Below are positions 34,445 through 44,536 of a stretch of 64,000 nt of DNA, piece after piece. The position numbers and the translations under genes were made by a program. The stretch covers positions 641,797 to 705,796 of the forward strand of contig NZ_DS990392.1 of the NCBI RefSeq assembly GCF_000155475.1. Direction: 5' to 3'. The notes beneath the pieces were generated by a model. It saw only the letters and a program-made list of their open reading frames with translations. It was not told the DNA's origin and did not search any database. Each line of letters opens with the position of its first letter. Positions within the stretch are counted from its first letter, which is position 1. Origin of the DNA: Helicobacter cinaedi CCUG 18818 = ATCC BAA-847. Its GTDB lineage: Bacteria; Campylobacterota; Campylobacteria; Campylobacterales; Helicobacteraceae.

Positions 34445-35110
34445 TTAAGATAAAGCCTTTTGCCTAATCCACTCTACTGCTTCAAGTGTGTTTTCACATA
34501 AAGGTGCTTGAGATTCTTGCATTGCTTCCTTTTTGCCAAAGCCACACAGCACCCCAACAGCCTGAATCTTAGCATTTTTTGCCGCTTGTATATCAAGGAT
34601 TGTATCACCTATCATATAGATTCTATCTCTTTGAATCTCCTTATCCTTATCCAACATTTCCAAAACTTTAAGTATCGGCTCTGCGTGGGGCTTTGGGCTA
34701 CTCACAGATTCTATACCAACAATACTGCTAAAATACTCCCACACGCCAAGCTTATCAAGCAGAATTTGGGAAAAATCCCCCCGCTTTGTCGTTACCACGC
34801 CAAGTGTCGCAAAACTATGGGCTAAGATTATGGCTTCTTTTGCGTTAGGCAGTAGATGAGTGCCTTGCTCCATTAGCCCACGATACGCCACTCTATAATG
34901 CTTCACATACTCATCTACACTTTGCTTTTTGACACCATTTTGTAAAAACATAGATTCTAAAGTATGTCCTATGCCCAATTTGACTTGCTCTAGGCTTGGA
35001 GGCGTGTCATTCATCGCTAGATAGGCTTGAGAGAAACTCGCATAAATAGCCTGTGTAGAATCTACAAGCGTCCCATCTAAATCAAAAAGCACGATATATT
35101 CTTTTTTCAT
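34445..35110 (-). CDS. HAD-family phosphatase, phosphoglycolate phosphatase-like
   Basis: 221 residues. Motif I FDLDGTLVDST with nucleophile Asp at residue 10, motif II VVTTKRG, motif III Lys in SSPKPHAEP, motif IV GDTILDIQAA. The helical cap of the Gph/PpaX subgroup lies between motifs I and II. Likely acts on phosphoglycolate or a similar small phosphate. Single gene facing away from napA; the 254-base gap to napA holds the FNR-type box. Confidence 0.85.
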   Translation of the reverse strand: MKKEYIVLFDLDGTLVDSTQAIYASFSQAYLAMNDTPPSLEQVKLGIGHTLESMFLQNGVKKQSVDEYVKHYRVAYRGLMEQGTHLLPNAKEAIILAHSFATLGVVTTKRGDFSQILLDKLGVWEYFSSIVGIESVSSPKPHAEPILKVLEMLDKDKEIQRDRIYMIGDTILDIQAAKNAKIQAVGVLCGFGKKEAMQESQAPLCENTLEAVEWIRQKALS

Positions 35111-35264
35111 CTTTATTCCTTAAACAGCGAAAATATGTATTGTAAGGGATTTTACAAATCAAGCTTATCTATTATGTCAAAGATTCTGCACACATTGCTA
35201 AATAGAAATATATTTATAAGTATAAAGATAGAGTGATTAAAAGTAAAATTTTTATTAACTCACA

Positions 35265-35278
35265 TTGACTTTCATCAA
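35265..35278 (+). promoter_or_regulatory. FNR-type operator upstream of napA
   Basis: TTGAC-TTTC-ATCAA differs from the FNR consensus TTGAT-N4-ATCAA at one base. A -10-like TAGAAT lies at 35302-35307; taking transcription to start about 35313, the operator centre (35271.5) falls near -41.5, the class II activation distance. A Crp/Fnr-family regulator is encoded at 44537-45109. Confidence 0.6.
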
Positions 35279-35364
35279 GTAGTAAAATGAGAATCTAAGT
35301 TTAGAATCTTGCCTCAAACATTTGGATTCCCCAAATGTCAAACAACATTGTTTAAGGAGGTTTT

Positions 35365-38178
35365 ATGACAAAGAAAATGCAAGAGCATAAGCCCACACTT
35401 TCACGCCGAGAGTTTATCAAAAGTGCGGCAGCAGCTTCAGCAGCAGCAAGTGTGGGGCTAAGTATCCCTAGTGCAATGAGTGCAGAGGCACAAAATGCAC
35501 AAAAACTTTGGAAATGGGATAAAGCGGTATGTAGATTCTGTGGAACAGGCTGTGGCATTATGGTCGCTACCCAAAAAGATAGTAGCGGACAAGCCAAAAT
35601 CGTGGCTGTCAAAGGCGACCCAGAAGCTCCTGTAAATAGAGGGCTAAACTGCATTAAGGGCTATTTCTGTGCCAAGATTATGTATGGAGCAGATAGACTT
35701 ACAAAACCTCTTTTGCGTGTGAATAGCAATGGTGAGTTTGATAAAAAAGGTAAGTTTGCACCGGTGAGCTGGAAGCGTGCTTTTGATGAAATGGAAAAGC
35801 AGTTTAAAAAAGCTTACAACGAGCTTGGACCAACGGGTGTGGCAGTCTTTGGCTCTGGGCAATATACGATTCAAGAAGGTTATGCTGCGGTAAAACTTGT
35901 CAAAGGCGGCTTTAGAAGTAATAATATTGACCCAAATGCACGACATTGTATGGCAAGTGCGGTTGTGGGCTTTATAGAAACTTTTGGGATTGATGAGCCT
36001 GCTGGCTGTTATGATGATATTGAACTAACCGATACTATCGTTACTTGGGGGGCAAATATGGCAGAAATGCACCCTGTGCTTTGGAGTCGTGTGAGCGATA
36101 GAAAGCTAAGCAATAGCAATGTCAAGGTGATTAATCTCTCAACTTTTGCGAATAGAACTTCGGATTTAGCAGATATGGAAATCATCTTTAAGCCACATAC
36201 AGATTTAGCGATTTGGAACTACATCGCACGCGAGATTATTAATCGCAACGCCGTAGATTCTACATTTGTCAAAGAAAACTGCGTCTTTAGCACCGGCTTT
36301 GTCAATATCGGCTATGGTATGAGAAATAACCCAAATCACGCTAGGTTTAAAGCTGAAGAAAAAGACATTGTCGCTAAAGAAGTATCAAAAGTGGTGAGCG
36401 AAGAAGAAGGTGTTACCTTACAATATCTTGGAATCAAAGCCGGAGATACTATGAAAATGGATAAGGCGGATGCGGCTGGAAACCACTGGGGTATTAGCTT
36501 TGAAGACTTCAAAAAAGGCTTAGAGCCTTATAGCCTTGATTTTGTAGCAAAACTCTCAAAAGGCAATCCTGATGAAGACATAGAATCTTATAAGAAAAAA
36601 CTTCAAACCTTAGCGGATTATTACATTGATAAAAATCGCAAGATTGTGAGCTTTTGGACAATGGGTATGAATCAACACCAAAGAGGCACTTGGGTCAATG
36701 AACAAAGCTATATGGTGCATATGCTTTTAGGCAAACAAGCCAAACCCGGTAGTGGTGCTTTCTCACTCACAGGACAGCCAAGTGCGTGTGGCACGGCTCG
36801 TGAAGTTGGGACATTTACTCATAGGCTACCTGCGGATATGGTTGTTGCTAATCCAAAACATCGTGAAATCACTGAAAAAATTTGGAATCTCCCAAGCGGA
36901 ACGCTTAATGGCAAGGTAGGTTCACCTTATCTTAAAATTATGCGGGATTTAGAAGATGGCAAGATTAAATGGGCGTGGGTGCAAGTGAATAATCCTTGGC
37001 AAAACACAGCCAATGCTAATCACTGGATTGCCGCAGCTAGAGAGCTTGATAACTTTATTGTTGTGAGTGAATGCTATCCAGGCGTGAGTGCAAAGGTAGC
37101 CGATCTTATTTTGCCAACGGCAATGATTTATGAAAAATGGGGTTCTTACGGGAATGCAGAGAGACGCACACAGCACTGGAAACAGCAAGTTATAGCTCCG
37201 GGTGAGGCTATGCCTGATATTTGGCAAATGACGGAATTTGCTAAACGATTCACACTTGCTGAAGTATGGGGCAAAGAGTATGCTAACCTTGACCTTAAGC
37301 CTGTTTTAGAATCTGCTAAAGCTATGGGGTATAAAGAGAGTGATACGCTCTATGATGTGCTTTTTGCAAATAAAAATGCAAAGGGCTTTAGCATCAATGA
37401 TCCTTTGCTTAAAAATGGGCTAAACACTGAAGTGTTTGGGGATAATCGTGCTATTAAAGATGGTAATGATGAAGACTTTAAGGGCTATGGATTTTTTATC
37501 CACAAATACCTTTGGGAAGAGTATCGCCAATTTGGCTTAGGACACGCTCACGATTTAGCTGATTTTGACACTTATCATCGTGTGAGAGGATTGCGTTGGC
37601 CTGTTGTTAATGGCAAAGAAACACAATGGAGATTTAACGCTAAATACGACTTCTACGCTCAAAAACTCGGTAATGGCAAGGCATTTGCATTCTATGGTAA
37701 TAAAGATAAGAGTATGCCATCTGGCTCACTCAATGCCCCAAGCGATGCAAAAGTAAGTATTGATAATAAGGCAAAGATTTTCCTTCGCCCTTATATGGAT
37801 CCTTGCGAAATGCCTGATAAAGATTATCCACTTTGGCTTTGCACTGGGCGTGTGCTAGAGCATTGGCATTCTGGCACGATGACTATGCGTGTGCCTGAAC
37901 TCTATCGTGCTGTGCCTGAAGCACTTTGCTATATGCACCCAGATGATGCGGCTAAGCAAAATCTCGCACAAAATCAAATCGTATGGGTAGAATCTCGCCG
38001 TGGTAAAGTCAAGGCAAAACTTGACTTACGCGGTAGGAATCGTCCTCCAAAGGGGCTTATCTATGTGCCTTGGTTTGATGAAAATGTATTCATCAATAAG
38101 GTATGTCTTGACGCGACTTGCCCCATTTCAAAGCAGACAGACTTTAAAAAATGTGCGGTAAAAATCTATAAGGCATAA
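35365..38178 (+). CDS. napA: Periplasmic nitrate reductase catalytic subunit
   Basis: 937 residues. Tat signal [16 protein letters not shown] at residues 13-28; [4Fe-4S] motif [12 protein letters not shown] with a fourth Cys in [12 protein letters not shown]; molybdopterin-binding segments through ARHCMASAV (the molybdenum-ligand Cys) and the C-terminal [17 protein letters not shown]. It reduces nitrate to nitrite in the periplasm. A strong AAGGAGG precedes the ATG. First gene of napAGHBLD; its length is typical of epsilonproteobacterial NapA. Confidence 0.97.
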   Translation: MTKKMQEHKPTLSRREFIKSAAAASAAASVGLSIPSAMSAEAQNAQKLWKWDKAVCRFCGTGCGIMVATQKDSSGQAKIVAVKGDPEAPVNRGLNCIKGYFCAKIMYGADRLTKPLLRVNSNGEFDKKGKFAPVSWKRAFDEMEKQFKKAYNELGPTGVAVFGSGQYTIQEGYAAVKLVKGGFRSNNIDPNARHCMASAVVGFIETFGIDEPAGCYDDIELTDTIVTWGANMAEMHPVLWSRVSDRKLSNSNVKVINLSTFANRTSDLADMEIIFKPHTDLAIWNYIAREIINRNAVDSTFVKENCVFSTGFVNIGYGMRNNPNHARFKAEEKDIVAKEVSKVVSEEEGVTLQYLGIKAGDTMKMDKADAAGNHWGISFEDFKKGLEPYSLDFVAKLSKGNPDEDIESYKKKLQTLADYYIDKNRKIVSFWTMGMNQHQRGTWVNEQSYMVHMLLGKQAKPGSGAFSLTGQPSACGTAREVGTFTHRLPADMVVANPKHREITEKIWNLPSGTLNGKVGSPYLKIMRDLEDGKIKWAWVQVNNPWQNTANANHWIAAARELDNFIVVSECYPGVSAKVADLILPTAMIYEKWGSYGNAERRTQHWKQQVIAPGEAMPDIWQMTEFAKRFTLAEVWGKEYANLDLKPVLESAKAMGYKESDTLYDVLFANKNAKGFSINDPLLKNGLNTEVFGDNRAIKDGNDEDFKGYGFFIHKYLWEEYRQFGLGHAHDLADFDTYHRVRGLRWPVVNGKETQWRFNAKYDFYAQKLGNGKAFAFYGNKDKSMPSGSLNAPSDAKVSIDNKAKIFLRPYMDPCEMPDKDYPLWLCTGRVLEHWHSGTMTMRVPELYRAVPEALCYMHPDDAAKQNLAQNQIVWVESRRGKVKAKLDLRGRNRPPKGLIYVPWFDENVFINKVCLDATCPISKQTDFKKCAVKIYKA

Positions 38179-38187
38179 GGATTCTAA

Positions 38188-39009
38188 GTGAATACACAGC
38201 AACCAAGCAATCCCAAAAGGAGACAAGCCTTAATTAAAATAGGACAAAATGCAGGTTTTGCCCTATTTGGTGCGTTTGTATGGGGTGCGTATGTGAATGT
38301 CGCAAAAGCTGGTAATGGGAATATTTTGCGTCCTCCGGGGGCAAGTAAAAATGATGCGGAGTTTATCGCAAGCTGTATTAAATGTGGGCTTTGTGTAGAA
38401 GCTTGTCCATTTTATACGCTTAGACTTGCTACACCAAATGATGATACCACGCTTGGCACACCTTTTTTTCAACCACGAAAAGTGCCTTGCTATATGTGTA
38501 GAGATATTCCTTGCACGGAGGCTTGTCCCACTGATGCTTTGGACTTAAAGCGTTTATATCAGCCAAAAAAACAAGAAGCAAACGCTTTAGAATACAAAGA
38601 GCCTGATATTAATAATGCGACAATGGGCGTGGCGATTGTAGATTCTAAACATTGCGTGGCGTATGCTGGGATTCAATGTGATGCGTGCTATCGTGCGTGT
38701 CCCTTGCTTGATAAAGCAATTAATCTTGAATACAAACGCAATGAACGCACAGGCAAACACGGATTCTTACTTCCTGTGGTGGATAGTGATTACTGCACAG
38801 GCTGTGGAATGTGTGAAAAAGCTTGTGTAACAGAGCTTCCAACTATTATTGTCTTGCCTCGCAGTGTGGCTCTAGGCAAAATGGGGACAAACTACATAAA
38901 AGGCTGGGATAAAGCTGATGAAAATCGTCTTTTTGAAATCAAAGAGCAAAAAGACAAAAAGCAAAAAGCAAGTGGTAGCCTAGATTATCTCAATGATGGA
39001 GACATATAA
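38188..39009 (+). CDS. napG: Ferredoxin-type quinol-dehydrogenase subunit NapG
   Basis: 273 residues from a GTG start with AAGGA upstream. An N-terminal twin-Arg-like signal (KRRQALIKIGQNAG) and four cysteine clusters: CIKCGLCVEACP, CYMCRDIPCTEACP, CDACYRACP and CTGCGMCEKACV. With NapH it carries electrons from menaquinol toward NapB/NapA. It overlaps napH by one base (TAATG). Confidence 0.95.
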   Translation: MNTQQPSNPKRRQALIKIGQNAGFALFGAFVWGAYVNVAKAGNGNILRPPGASKNDAEFIASCIKCGLCVEACPFYTLRLATPNDDTTLGTPFFQPRKVPCYMCRDIPCTEACPTDALDLKRLYQPKKQEANALEYKEPDINNATMGVAIVDSKHCVAYAGIQCDACYRACPLLDKAINLEYKRNERTGKHGFLLPVVDSDYCTGCGMCEKACVTELPTIIVLPRSVALGKMGTNYIKGWDKADENRLFEIKEQKDKKQKASGSLDYLNDGDI

Positions 39010-39938
39010 TGAAGTTTGCAAAAATCAAATATCTGCTACTAAGACGCATTTGCCAAGTGAGCATTCTCGTGCTTTTTATCTTAGGAAACTACTCTATTGC
39101 CACGCTTAAAAATGTGCAATACAAGCAGGAAGTGGGTATTTTTGGAGGCAATATAGAATCTCTAATGGGTAATTCTAGCTCTGTCCTTGCTAAAGAGCCA
39201 AGTATCTTTAGCCATATCGTGCAGGGTAATCTTAGCCATTCTAGCTGGTTTGGTGGAATCTTTAGTCTAACCGATCCTTTAAGCGTTATGCAAATTTTTC
39301 TAGCTGGTGGTGGATTAGCCCTTGATGTGTTGCTTGGGGCATTGCTTGTGGCAGCTATTTATGGGATATTTTTAGGCAGGGTGTATTGTGCATTTGTCTG
39401 CCCGATTAATCTTGTAACCGATTTTGCAAACTTCCTGCGTGATAAGCTTGGGTTTAACACCGCTCAACGCAAACTTTTTATCTCACGCTCAACGCGTTTT
39501 GTGATTTTGGGGCTAGGATTATTACTAAGTGCCTTATTTGGCGTGGCTGCTTTTGAGCTTATTAGCCCGATTTCTATGCTACATCGTGGTGTGGTTTTTG
39601 GTATGGGATTTGGCATTTTTGCTGTGTTGGCTGTGTTTTGCTTTGACTTATTTGTGCTAAAAAATGGTTTTTGTGGGCATATCTGTCCGCTTGGGGCGAT
39701 GTATTCTTTGCTTGGTAAATTCGCACTTTTGCGTGTCAAACACACACTTTCAAACTGCACAAAGTGTATGGAATGTGTGCGAGTTTGCCCTGAACCAGAG
39801 GTGCTAAAGCCCATTGGCAAACAAGATGGAAACTTAAAAACAATGACTTGTTTGCGTTGCGGAAGATGTATTGAGGCGTGCGATGATAATGCGTTGCATT
39901 TTAGTATTTTACATTTCACACAAAAGGAAAAAAAATGA
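39009..39938 (+). CDS. napH: Membrane quinol dehydrogenase NapH
   Basis: 309 residues with four membrane helices, two CxxxCP motifs at membrane edges (CAFVCP, CGHICP) and a C-terminal 2x[4Fe-4S] ferredoxin domain (CTKCMECVRVCP, CLRCGRCIEAC). It oxidises menaquinol and replaces NapC, which is absent here as in Campylobacter. It overlaps napB by four bases. Confidence 0.95.
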   Translation: MKFAKIKYLLLRRICQVSILVLFILGNYSIATLKNVQYKQEVGIFGGNIESLMGNSSSVLAKEPSIFSHIVQGNLSHSSWFGGIFSLTDPLSVMQIFLAGGGLALDVLLGALLVAAIYGIFLGRVYCAFVCPINLVTDFANFLRDKLGFNTAQRKLFISRSTRFVILGLGLLLSALFGVAAFELISPISMLHRGVVFGMGFGIFAVLAVFCFDLFVLKNGFCGHICPLGAMYSLLGKFALLRVKHTLSNCTKCMECVRVCPEPEVLKPIGKQDGNLKTMTCLRCGRCIEACDDNALHFSILHFTQKEKK

Positions 39939-40474
39939 AAAAATGGCTTCAAGGTTTAATGGTAGGATTGCTTGGATTGGCGTTCTTTGCGTGTTCAGAT
40001 TCACAAGAGACACAAAAAGGTGAAGCTCTTACAGACACAGAGATTGGTTTGCGTAAGGTGGATTTACAAGATGAAAAAGATGTGAAGTTGCCAGAATATG
40101 AGTATTCTAAACTAGAGGCGGGGGAAAGCACAAAGATTGAACGCTCTTATGAGAATGCACCGCCTATGATTCCGCATAATGTTGAGGATATGTTGCCTAT
40201 CACGCAGGATAATAATCAATGTTTAGCCTGCCACGATCCAGCCATAGCCGCTGATGTAGGTGCTGTGGCAGTCCCCACTTCACACACACACGACTTACGC
40301 ACAAATAAAGATTTGGGGCAGGTCTCTCACGCTCGTTTTAACTGCGTACTTTGCCACACACCACAGGCAAATATCAATCCCGCAGTTGCAAACACCTTTA
40401 CACCTGATTTTCGCAATATTGAAAGCAAAAATTCATCAAATCTGCTTGATGTGCTAAATGAGGGCGTCAAGTAA
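39935..40474 (+). CDS. napB: Di-haem cytochrome c NapB
   Basis: 179 residues. Two haem-c sites, CLACH and CVLCH, with distal His in the TSHTHDLR region. N-terminal export signal with a lipobox-like LAFFACS. It donates electrons to NapA in the periplasm. Confidence 0.95.
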   Translation: MKKWLQGLMVGLLGLAFFACSDSQETQKGEALTDTEIGLRKVDLQDEKDVKLPEYEYSKLEAGESTKIERSYENAPPMIPHNVEDMLPITQDNNQCLACHDPAIAADVGAVAVPTSHTHDLRTNKDLGQVSHARFNCVLCHTPQANINPAVANTFTPDFRNIESKNSSNLLDVLNEGVK

Positions 40475-40476
40475 CA

Positions 40477-41514
40477 ATGTGTCTTTGTATGTTTGCTTCA
40501 TATTGGCGTATTTTTCTGCGATTTGGCTTATCTGTGGGGCTTGTTTTTTTTACTCAAGCCTTACAAGCAGAGCCTACTAAGCTTACAAATAAAAATGCTC
40601 AAATTATACAAATAGATGAGATTCTTACCCATATCAGCACATTTGGGAATATGATTTTTGTGGGGAATGCTGGGGGTAAGATTGATATTTTTGCACTTCA
40701 ATCTAAAAAAGCTCACAAGATTCAGAATCTCACTCTGCCGCCCATACAAGATTATTTTGGTAACTCCCACGCACCGCGTGTATATGATATAACGACTTTT
40801 GATGGCAAAACACTTTTTATCCTAGCAGAAGGTAGCAAAGGCACAAAGCAGATTCTAGAGTTATCCTTGCAATCTCCGCAGAAAATAATGACTATATTAC
40901 AAACAAGCACTTCACCCAAACGCATCGTGGCTTTTGATAAAGATAAATTAGTTATTGGGTTTTTGAGTAATGAAATTGGACTTTTTGATTTAAAAAGCAA
41001 AACTTTTATTTATAAGGCTCACCCTAGCCTTGCAGGTTTTTCGGATTTATGCGTGAATGTGCCTTTTGTTTTTAGCACTGATGAATCTGGCATTGTGAAT
41101 GTCATTGACATTGCTAGTGGCAAGATTCTAAAACGCCTTGATATGATTAATAAGGACAATAACTACCAAATCGTATCCGCAAAAAATACAATCCTTACAG
41201 CAAGTGTGGATAGGAGAATGGCAATTTACACTTTTAAGACAGATACGCATACCCCCTTTACCTTACAAAATGCCACAAAGATTGAGAGTGATTTTCTTAT
41301 CTATTCGGTTGGAATCTCCCCAAATGGAACACTTGGAGCATATAGCAAAAATGAGCAAAACGACATTGCGATTATAAATCTTGTCACAAAACAGGAGCTT
41401 TTCACACTCAAAGGTGCAACCTCGCTCATTAATACGCTTATTTTCTATGATGAGCAGACATTGATTGTTGGCAGTGATGATAAGCATTTTATGATTTGGC
41501 ATTTAGGAGTGTAA
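40477..41514 (+). CDS. napL: NapL, periplasmic WD-repeat-like protein
   Basis: 345 residues with a signal peptide (LSVGLVFFTQALQAEP) and WD40-like blades (MIFVGNAGGKIDIFAL, LVIGFLSNEIGLFDLK, LIVGSDDKHFMIWHLG). NapL is specific to epsilonproteobacterial nap operons and aids full activity; its exact role is not settled. Position between napB and napD matches napAGHBLD. Confidence 0.9.
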   Translation: MCLCMFASYWRIFLRFGLSVGLVFFTQALQAEPTKLTNKNAQIIQIDEILTHISTFGNMIFVGNAGGKIDIFALQSKKAHKIQNLTLPPIQDYFGNSHAPRVYDITTFDGKTLFILAEGSKGTKQILELSLQSPQKIMTILQTSTSPKRIVAFDKDKLVIGFLSNEIGLFDLKSKTFIYKAHPSLAGFSDLCVNVPFVFSTDESGIVNVIDIASGKILKRLDMINKDNNYQIVSAKNTILTASVDRRMAIYTFKTDTHTPFTLQNATKIESDFLIYSVGISPNGTLGAYSKNEQNDIAIINLVTKQELFTLKGATSLINTLIFYDEQTLIVGSDDKHFMIWHLGV

Positions 41515-41515
41515 A

Positions 41516-41875
41516 ATGAATATTTCAAGCATTGTGATTAAAACAACACAACCCGCCTTTAGCTCTGTGAAAGAAGCGATTTTAGAAGTGCAAGGCTGTG
41601 AAATCTACCTAGAAGATGAGACTTCATCTCAAATCATAGTCGTGCTTGAAGCTACAAGCACACAAGAAGAAGTGGCTATCAACAAGCATTTAGAATCTTT
41701 GCCCGGCGTGATTAATGCTAATATGCACTACACCTACCAAGAAGATGAGCTAAAAGCACAGCTTGTATCCCAGCAAGATGGTGTGGTTGAGTTTTTAAAT
41801 GATGATTCAATTTCGGCTGAAAATATAGCCTATTCAGGTTCAATCGCACATCTTATGGGGAAAAGTAAAAAATAA
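41516..41875 (+). CDS. napD: NapD, NapA maturation chaperone
   Basis: 119 residues, one base after napL. Ferredoxin-like fold pattern (SSIVIKTTQ, VQGCEIYLEDE, LESLPGVINANMHYTYQED) of NapD, which binds the NapA Tat signal and holds it until the cofactor is in place. Confidence 0.88.
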   Translation: MNISSIVIKTTQPAFSSVKEAILEVQGCEIYLEDETSSQIIVVLEATSTQEEVAINKHLESLPGVINANMHYTYQEDELKAQLVSQQDGVVEFLNDDSISAENIAYSGSIAHLMGKSKK

Positions 41876-41944
41876 AGCTAATGCCAAATATGCTAGAATC
41901 TACCCTTTCTATCCTAGATTTTATCCCAAATACAAAGGAATATA

Positions 41945-42616
41945 ATGAATTGTTTTCTGCTAAAAATTATTGTAAGTCTTATGCTACTCTCCCTTACCTG
42001 CCTAGCAAACTCTAATGGCAATATTAGCGTGAGTAGCCCTGCCCCCTCTCCTTTAGCAAAAAAGCTAGACTTACAGCACGGAGATTTAATCTTTATCAAA
42101 ACTTCAGAGTCTGCCTTTGACAAAGCCATTAGCCAAGCTACGCAAAAAGATGAAGTGAGCTATACACATATAGGAATCTTTGATTTATACTCAGATTCGG
42201 TGCTAGAGGCAGAGCCAAAGCAAGGAGTAGTTCGCAAAAAGCTTGAAATATTTTTAAAAGAGAATCCGCTTTTTGATATTATGCGTCTCACTCCAAAAGT
42301 GGCTAAAAATGTGGATATACAAGCAAGTATCAAACGCGCAGAAAAACACTTAGGGGAGCCTTATGACTTTACCTACACAGCAAATAATGGTGCAATGTAT
42401 TGCAGTGAGCTTGTGTATGAGGCGTTTTTAGATACCAAGGGGCAGCATATTTTCAGTGCAAAGCCTATGAATTTTTACGCACCCGATGGCAGTCTGCCAC
42501 AATATTGGAAAGAACTTTTTAAGAAATTGCAAAAGCCTATTCCGCAAGGTGAGCTAGGCACAAACCCAAACGATATGGCACGAGACAAGGTGCTTATGCG
42601 GGTAAATAAGTCCTAA
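41945..42616 (+). CDS. YiiX-type papain-like cysteine peptidase, exported
   Basis: 223 residues. Signal peptide (IIVSLMLLSLTCLA), then LQHGDLIFIKT, a His in VSYTHIGIF and a Cys in MYCSELVYEAF, the permuted NlpC/P60 arrangement of the YiiX/YaeF family. Probably a periplasmic hydrolase on peptide or amide bonds. It follows napD by 69 bases and ends four bases into the convergent esterase gene. Confidence 0.8.
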   Translation: MNCFLLKIIVSLMLLSLTCLANSNGNISVSSPAPSPLAKKLDLQHGDLIFIKTSESAFDKAISQATQKDEVSYTHIGIFDLYSDSVLEAEPKQGVVRKKLEIFLKENPLFDIMRLTPKVAKNVDIQASIKRAEKHLGEPYDFTYTANNGAMYCSELVYEAFLDTKGQHIFSAKPMNFYAPDGSLPQYWKELFKKLQKPIPQGELGTNPNDMARDKVLMRVNKS

Positions 42617-43557
42617 TCTTGTTTCATAAATTCGTATAAACTCCATTTCAGTGCGTAAGGAATTGAGCTACCGTGGGTTTGATTAGCAAATTCTTGATAA
42701 TTTACCCTGTTGGGAATTTGAATCTTTAACATCTCCACAATCTCATCAATATCCAAATCTTGAGCTTGAAACACTTGATTAGTTTGTGTAGTTTTTTGAG
42801 TATGTCTCTCTAAGCTTCCGTATGTTAAAAACAATTTTGCATTCAAGTATTCTGTGGAATTTCTCACATTATTCTTAACAAGCTGTCCTTTATCAATCCA
42901 TAATGAAGGAGAAGCACTCGCATAATGAGTAAAACCACCTTTTTGATTAAATAATGTATTTAAAACAAACACACCCCCAAAAGAATGGCCAAAAAGTAAT
43001 TGTTTCTTAGGAGTCCCATATTGTTCCGCTATAAAAGGCAAAACCTGACTTGTTATAAAGTCCAAAAACTGATCTGCCCCACCGGTTTCATCAACCCTTT
43101 GCATAAGAGCAGAATCTCTTGGCATAGAAGGCAAATAATCATAGCTTCGCAACACCCTATCAAATGCCAAAGGACTATCGTGTCCAATAGCTACAATAAG
43201 AGGAAGCTTATCATACATATCAATATCAGCACTTACAAAATTGAGAATCATAGGAAAAAATACATTGCCATCAAGAGTATAAAATACGCTTTGTGTATCG
43301 CTTTTTATTTTCGGCAGAGCAATGTGGATTTGAAACCACCGATGTTGAAGTTCTTTTATAGAATCTAGTTGCTCCACTTCCCCACACAAAGAATTTGACA
43401 TAAACTCTTTAGCTTTTTTCCTTCCATTACCACTCACGCAAAAAGTCTTAATCTCAAAAAGCTCTGCCACTTCTGTATTTAATGGCTCAATCACTCCACT
43501 AGGCTTTGCCCACATACTTATATAAAATAATATGATAAAAGATAAGATTCTATACAC
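42613..43557 (-). CDS. Exported alpha/beta-hydrolase, putative esterase (IroE/Fes-like)
   Basis: About 314 residues from a GTG at 43557, five bases after the haemoglobin stop, which gives the signal peptide YRILSFIILFYISMWA; upstream starts to 43617 overlap the haemoglobin gene. The esterase nucleophile is in LLFGHSFGGVFVL (GxSxG), with a late catalytic His in TFGSS-like NQTHGSSIPYA. It resembles the D-type esterases that open ferric siderophore esters. The substrate is inferred from family only. It is the last gene of a three-gene run with a truncated haemoglobin. Confidence 0.75.
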   Translation of the reverse strand: MYRILSFIILFYISMWAKPSGVIEPLNTEVAELFEIKTFCVSGNGRKKAKEFMSNSLCGEVEQLDSIKELQHRWFQIHIALPKIKSDTQSVFYTLDGNVFFPMILNFVSADIDMYDKLPLIVAIGHDSPLAFDRVLRSYDYLPSMPRDSALMQRVDETGGADQFLDFITSQVLPFIAEQYGTPKKQLLFGHSFGGVFVLNTLFNQKGGFTHYASASPSLWIDKGQLVKNNVRNSTEYLNAKLFLTYGSLERHTQKTTQTNQVFQAQDLDIDEIVEMLKIQIPNRVNYQEFANQTHGSSIPYALKWSLYEFMKQD

Positions 43558-43561
43558 AATC

Positions 43562-43966
43562 CTATCCACGCTCCATATACCCACTCTCATACAGCATAAA
43601 CATAAATCGCTTAGCAATCATCTCTGCCCTTTCCATAATCATTACAATATGCTCATCTTTTGCATACACAGATTCTAAACTTTGCTTAAAAAGCTCCAAC
43701 CACACAGCAAAAAGCTCCCTAGGAAAAGGGGGCAAGTCAAGATGAGCTTTCAAAGGGTGCCCGCTATAATCACCACTATTTAAAAGCATACCCTGCCAAA
43801 ATGTCGCAATCTTTGCCTTATGCTTCTCCCACGCCATATCATCACTGCCAATCTTCGCATTAAACACATCGCCTAGCCCACGCTTATCAAAACGCACCTT
43901 ATTATAAAAAATCTCCATAAGCCTCATAATAGAATCTTCACTTATCACATCAAATTTTTCCTGCAT
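43562..43966 (-). CDS. Group III truncated haemoglobin
   Basis: 134 residues. Pattern IMRLMEIFYNKVRFD, FNAKIG, then W...KIATFWQGMLLNSGDYSGHPLKAHLDLP with the proximal-His region (PLKAHLDLP), as in Campylobacter Ctb. These proteins bind oxygen and NO and protect terminal oxidases under low oxygen or nitrosative stress. It lies 25 bases after a membrane-protein gene and near a Crp/Fnr regulator, like the NssR-controlled set of C. jejuni. Confidence 0.88.
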   Translation of the reverse strand: MQEKFDVISEDSIMRLMEIFYNKVRFDKRGLGDVFNAKIGSDDMAWEKHKAKIATFWQGMLLNSGDYSGHPLKAHLDLPPFPRELFAVWLELFKQSLESVYAKDEHIVMIMERAEMIAKRFMFMLYESGYMERG

Positions 43967-43991
43967 ATTCGCTCCTTTTTAAAAATTAACT

Positions 43992-44429
43992 TCACATATA
44001 AAATGCCATTTTTGCTAACACCACGATGAAAAAGCCAAGCACCAAAGCCACCTTATGAATGCTCTTTGCCAATGGATTTTTTAGTCCCAAAAACTTACAC
44101 GACAAAGACACAATCACCATACACATAATACACAACGCCAACACAACTTTTATCATCAATAGCATCTGCAAGGGCGAGTCAAAAAATCCTTGTGTTGTGC
44201 CTACATAGCGGCTTATCATCGCCCCACCACTAAGCAGCAACAAAAGCAGACAAAGGGGCATTATCTTCACACCCCGCTTTGAGATAATACTAAATATCTT
44301 ATCTGCCAACTCTTCGCCAAGTACCTTTTTCAGCGGACTAAGTAGCACCACATCAGTAAAAATAAATCCCAAAAATATAATCGCACAAAGCAAATGCAGT
44401 GTAAGCATATACGGATAAATTGCTTCCAT
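43992..44429 (-). CDS. Four-helix membrane protein, CopD-like
   Basis: 145 residues from ATG 44429 (AAAGGA upstream), four helices (MLTLHLLCAIIFLGFIF, GVKIMPLCLLLLLLSGGAM, MLLMIKVVLALCIMCMVIV, VALVLGFFIVVLAKMAF). HLL in helix 1 and the MLLMIKV pattern resemble CopD/cytochrome b561-like small membrane proteins. It is transcribed divergently from the regulator at 44537 and probably with the haemoglobin gene. Confidence 0.6.
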   Translation of the reverse strand: MEAIYPYMLTLHLLCAIIFLGFIFTDVVLLSPLKKVLGEELADKIFSIISKRGVKIMPLCLLLLLLSGGAMISRYVGTTQGFFDSPLQMLLMIKVVLALCIMCMVIVSLSCKFLGLKNPLAKSIHKVALVLGFFIVVLAKMAFYM

Positions 44430-44496
44430 TATGTATCCTTTCATCAATGATAATAGAATCTCAATGCAATGCTAGACAAAATTACACAAGAAAACA

Positions 44497-44510
44497 TTGA
44501 TATATGTTAA
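44497..44510 (+). promoter_or_regulatory. Crp/Fnr-family palindrome in divergent promoter region
   Basis: TTGAT-ATAT-GTTAA has the 5-4-5 half-site spacing of Crp/Fnr proteins, with one FNR-like half and one half like the NssR site TTAAC-N4-GTTAA. It lies 27 bases before the regulator start and between it and the membrane protein-haemoglobin-esterase run, fitting autoregulation and shared control. Confidence 0.45.
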
Positions 44511-44536
44511 GATTCTCTATTTTTAAAGGATTATAT

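Noticed and set aside
44440..44460. Fur-box-like AT-rich sequence before the CopD-like gene
   Set aside because: Only a partial match to the 19-base consensus, and no iron-uptake gene is certain nearby.
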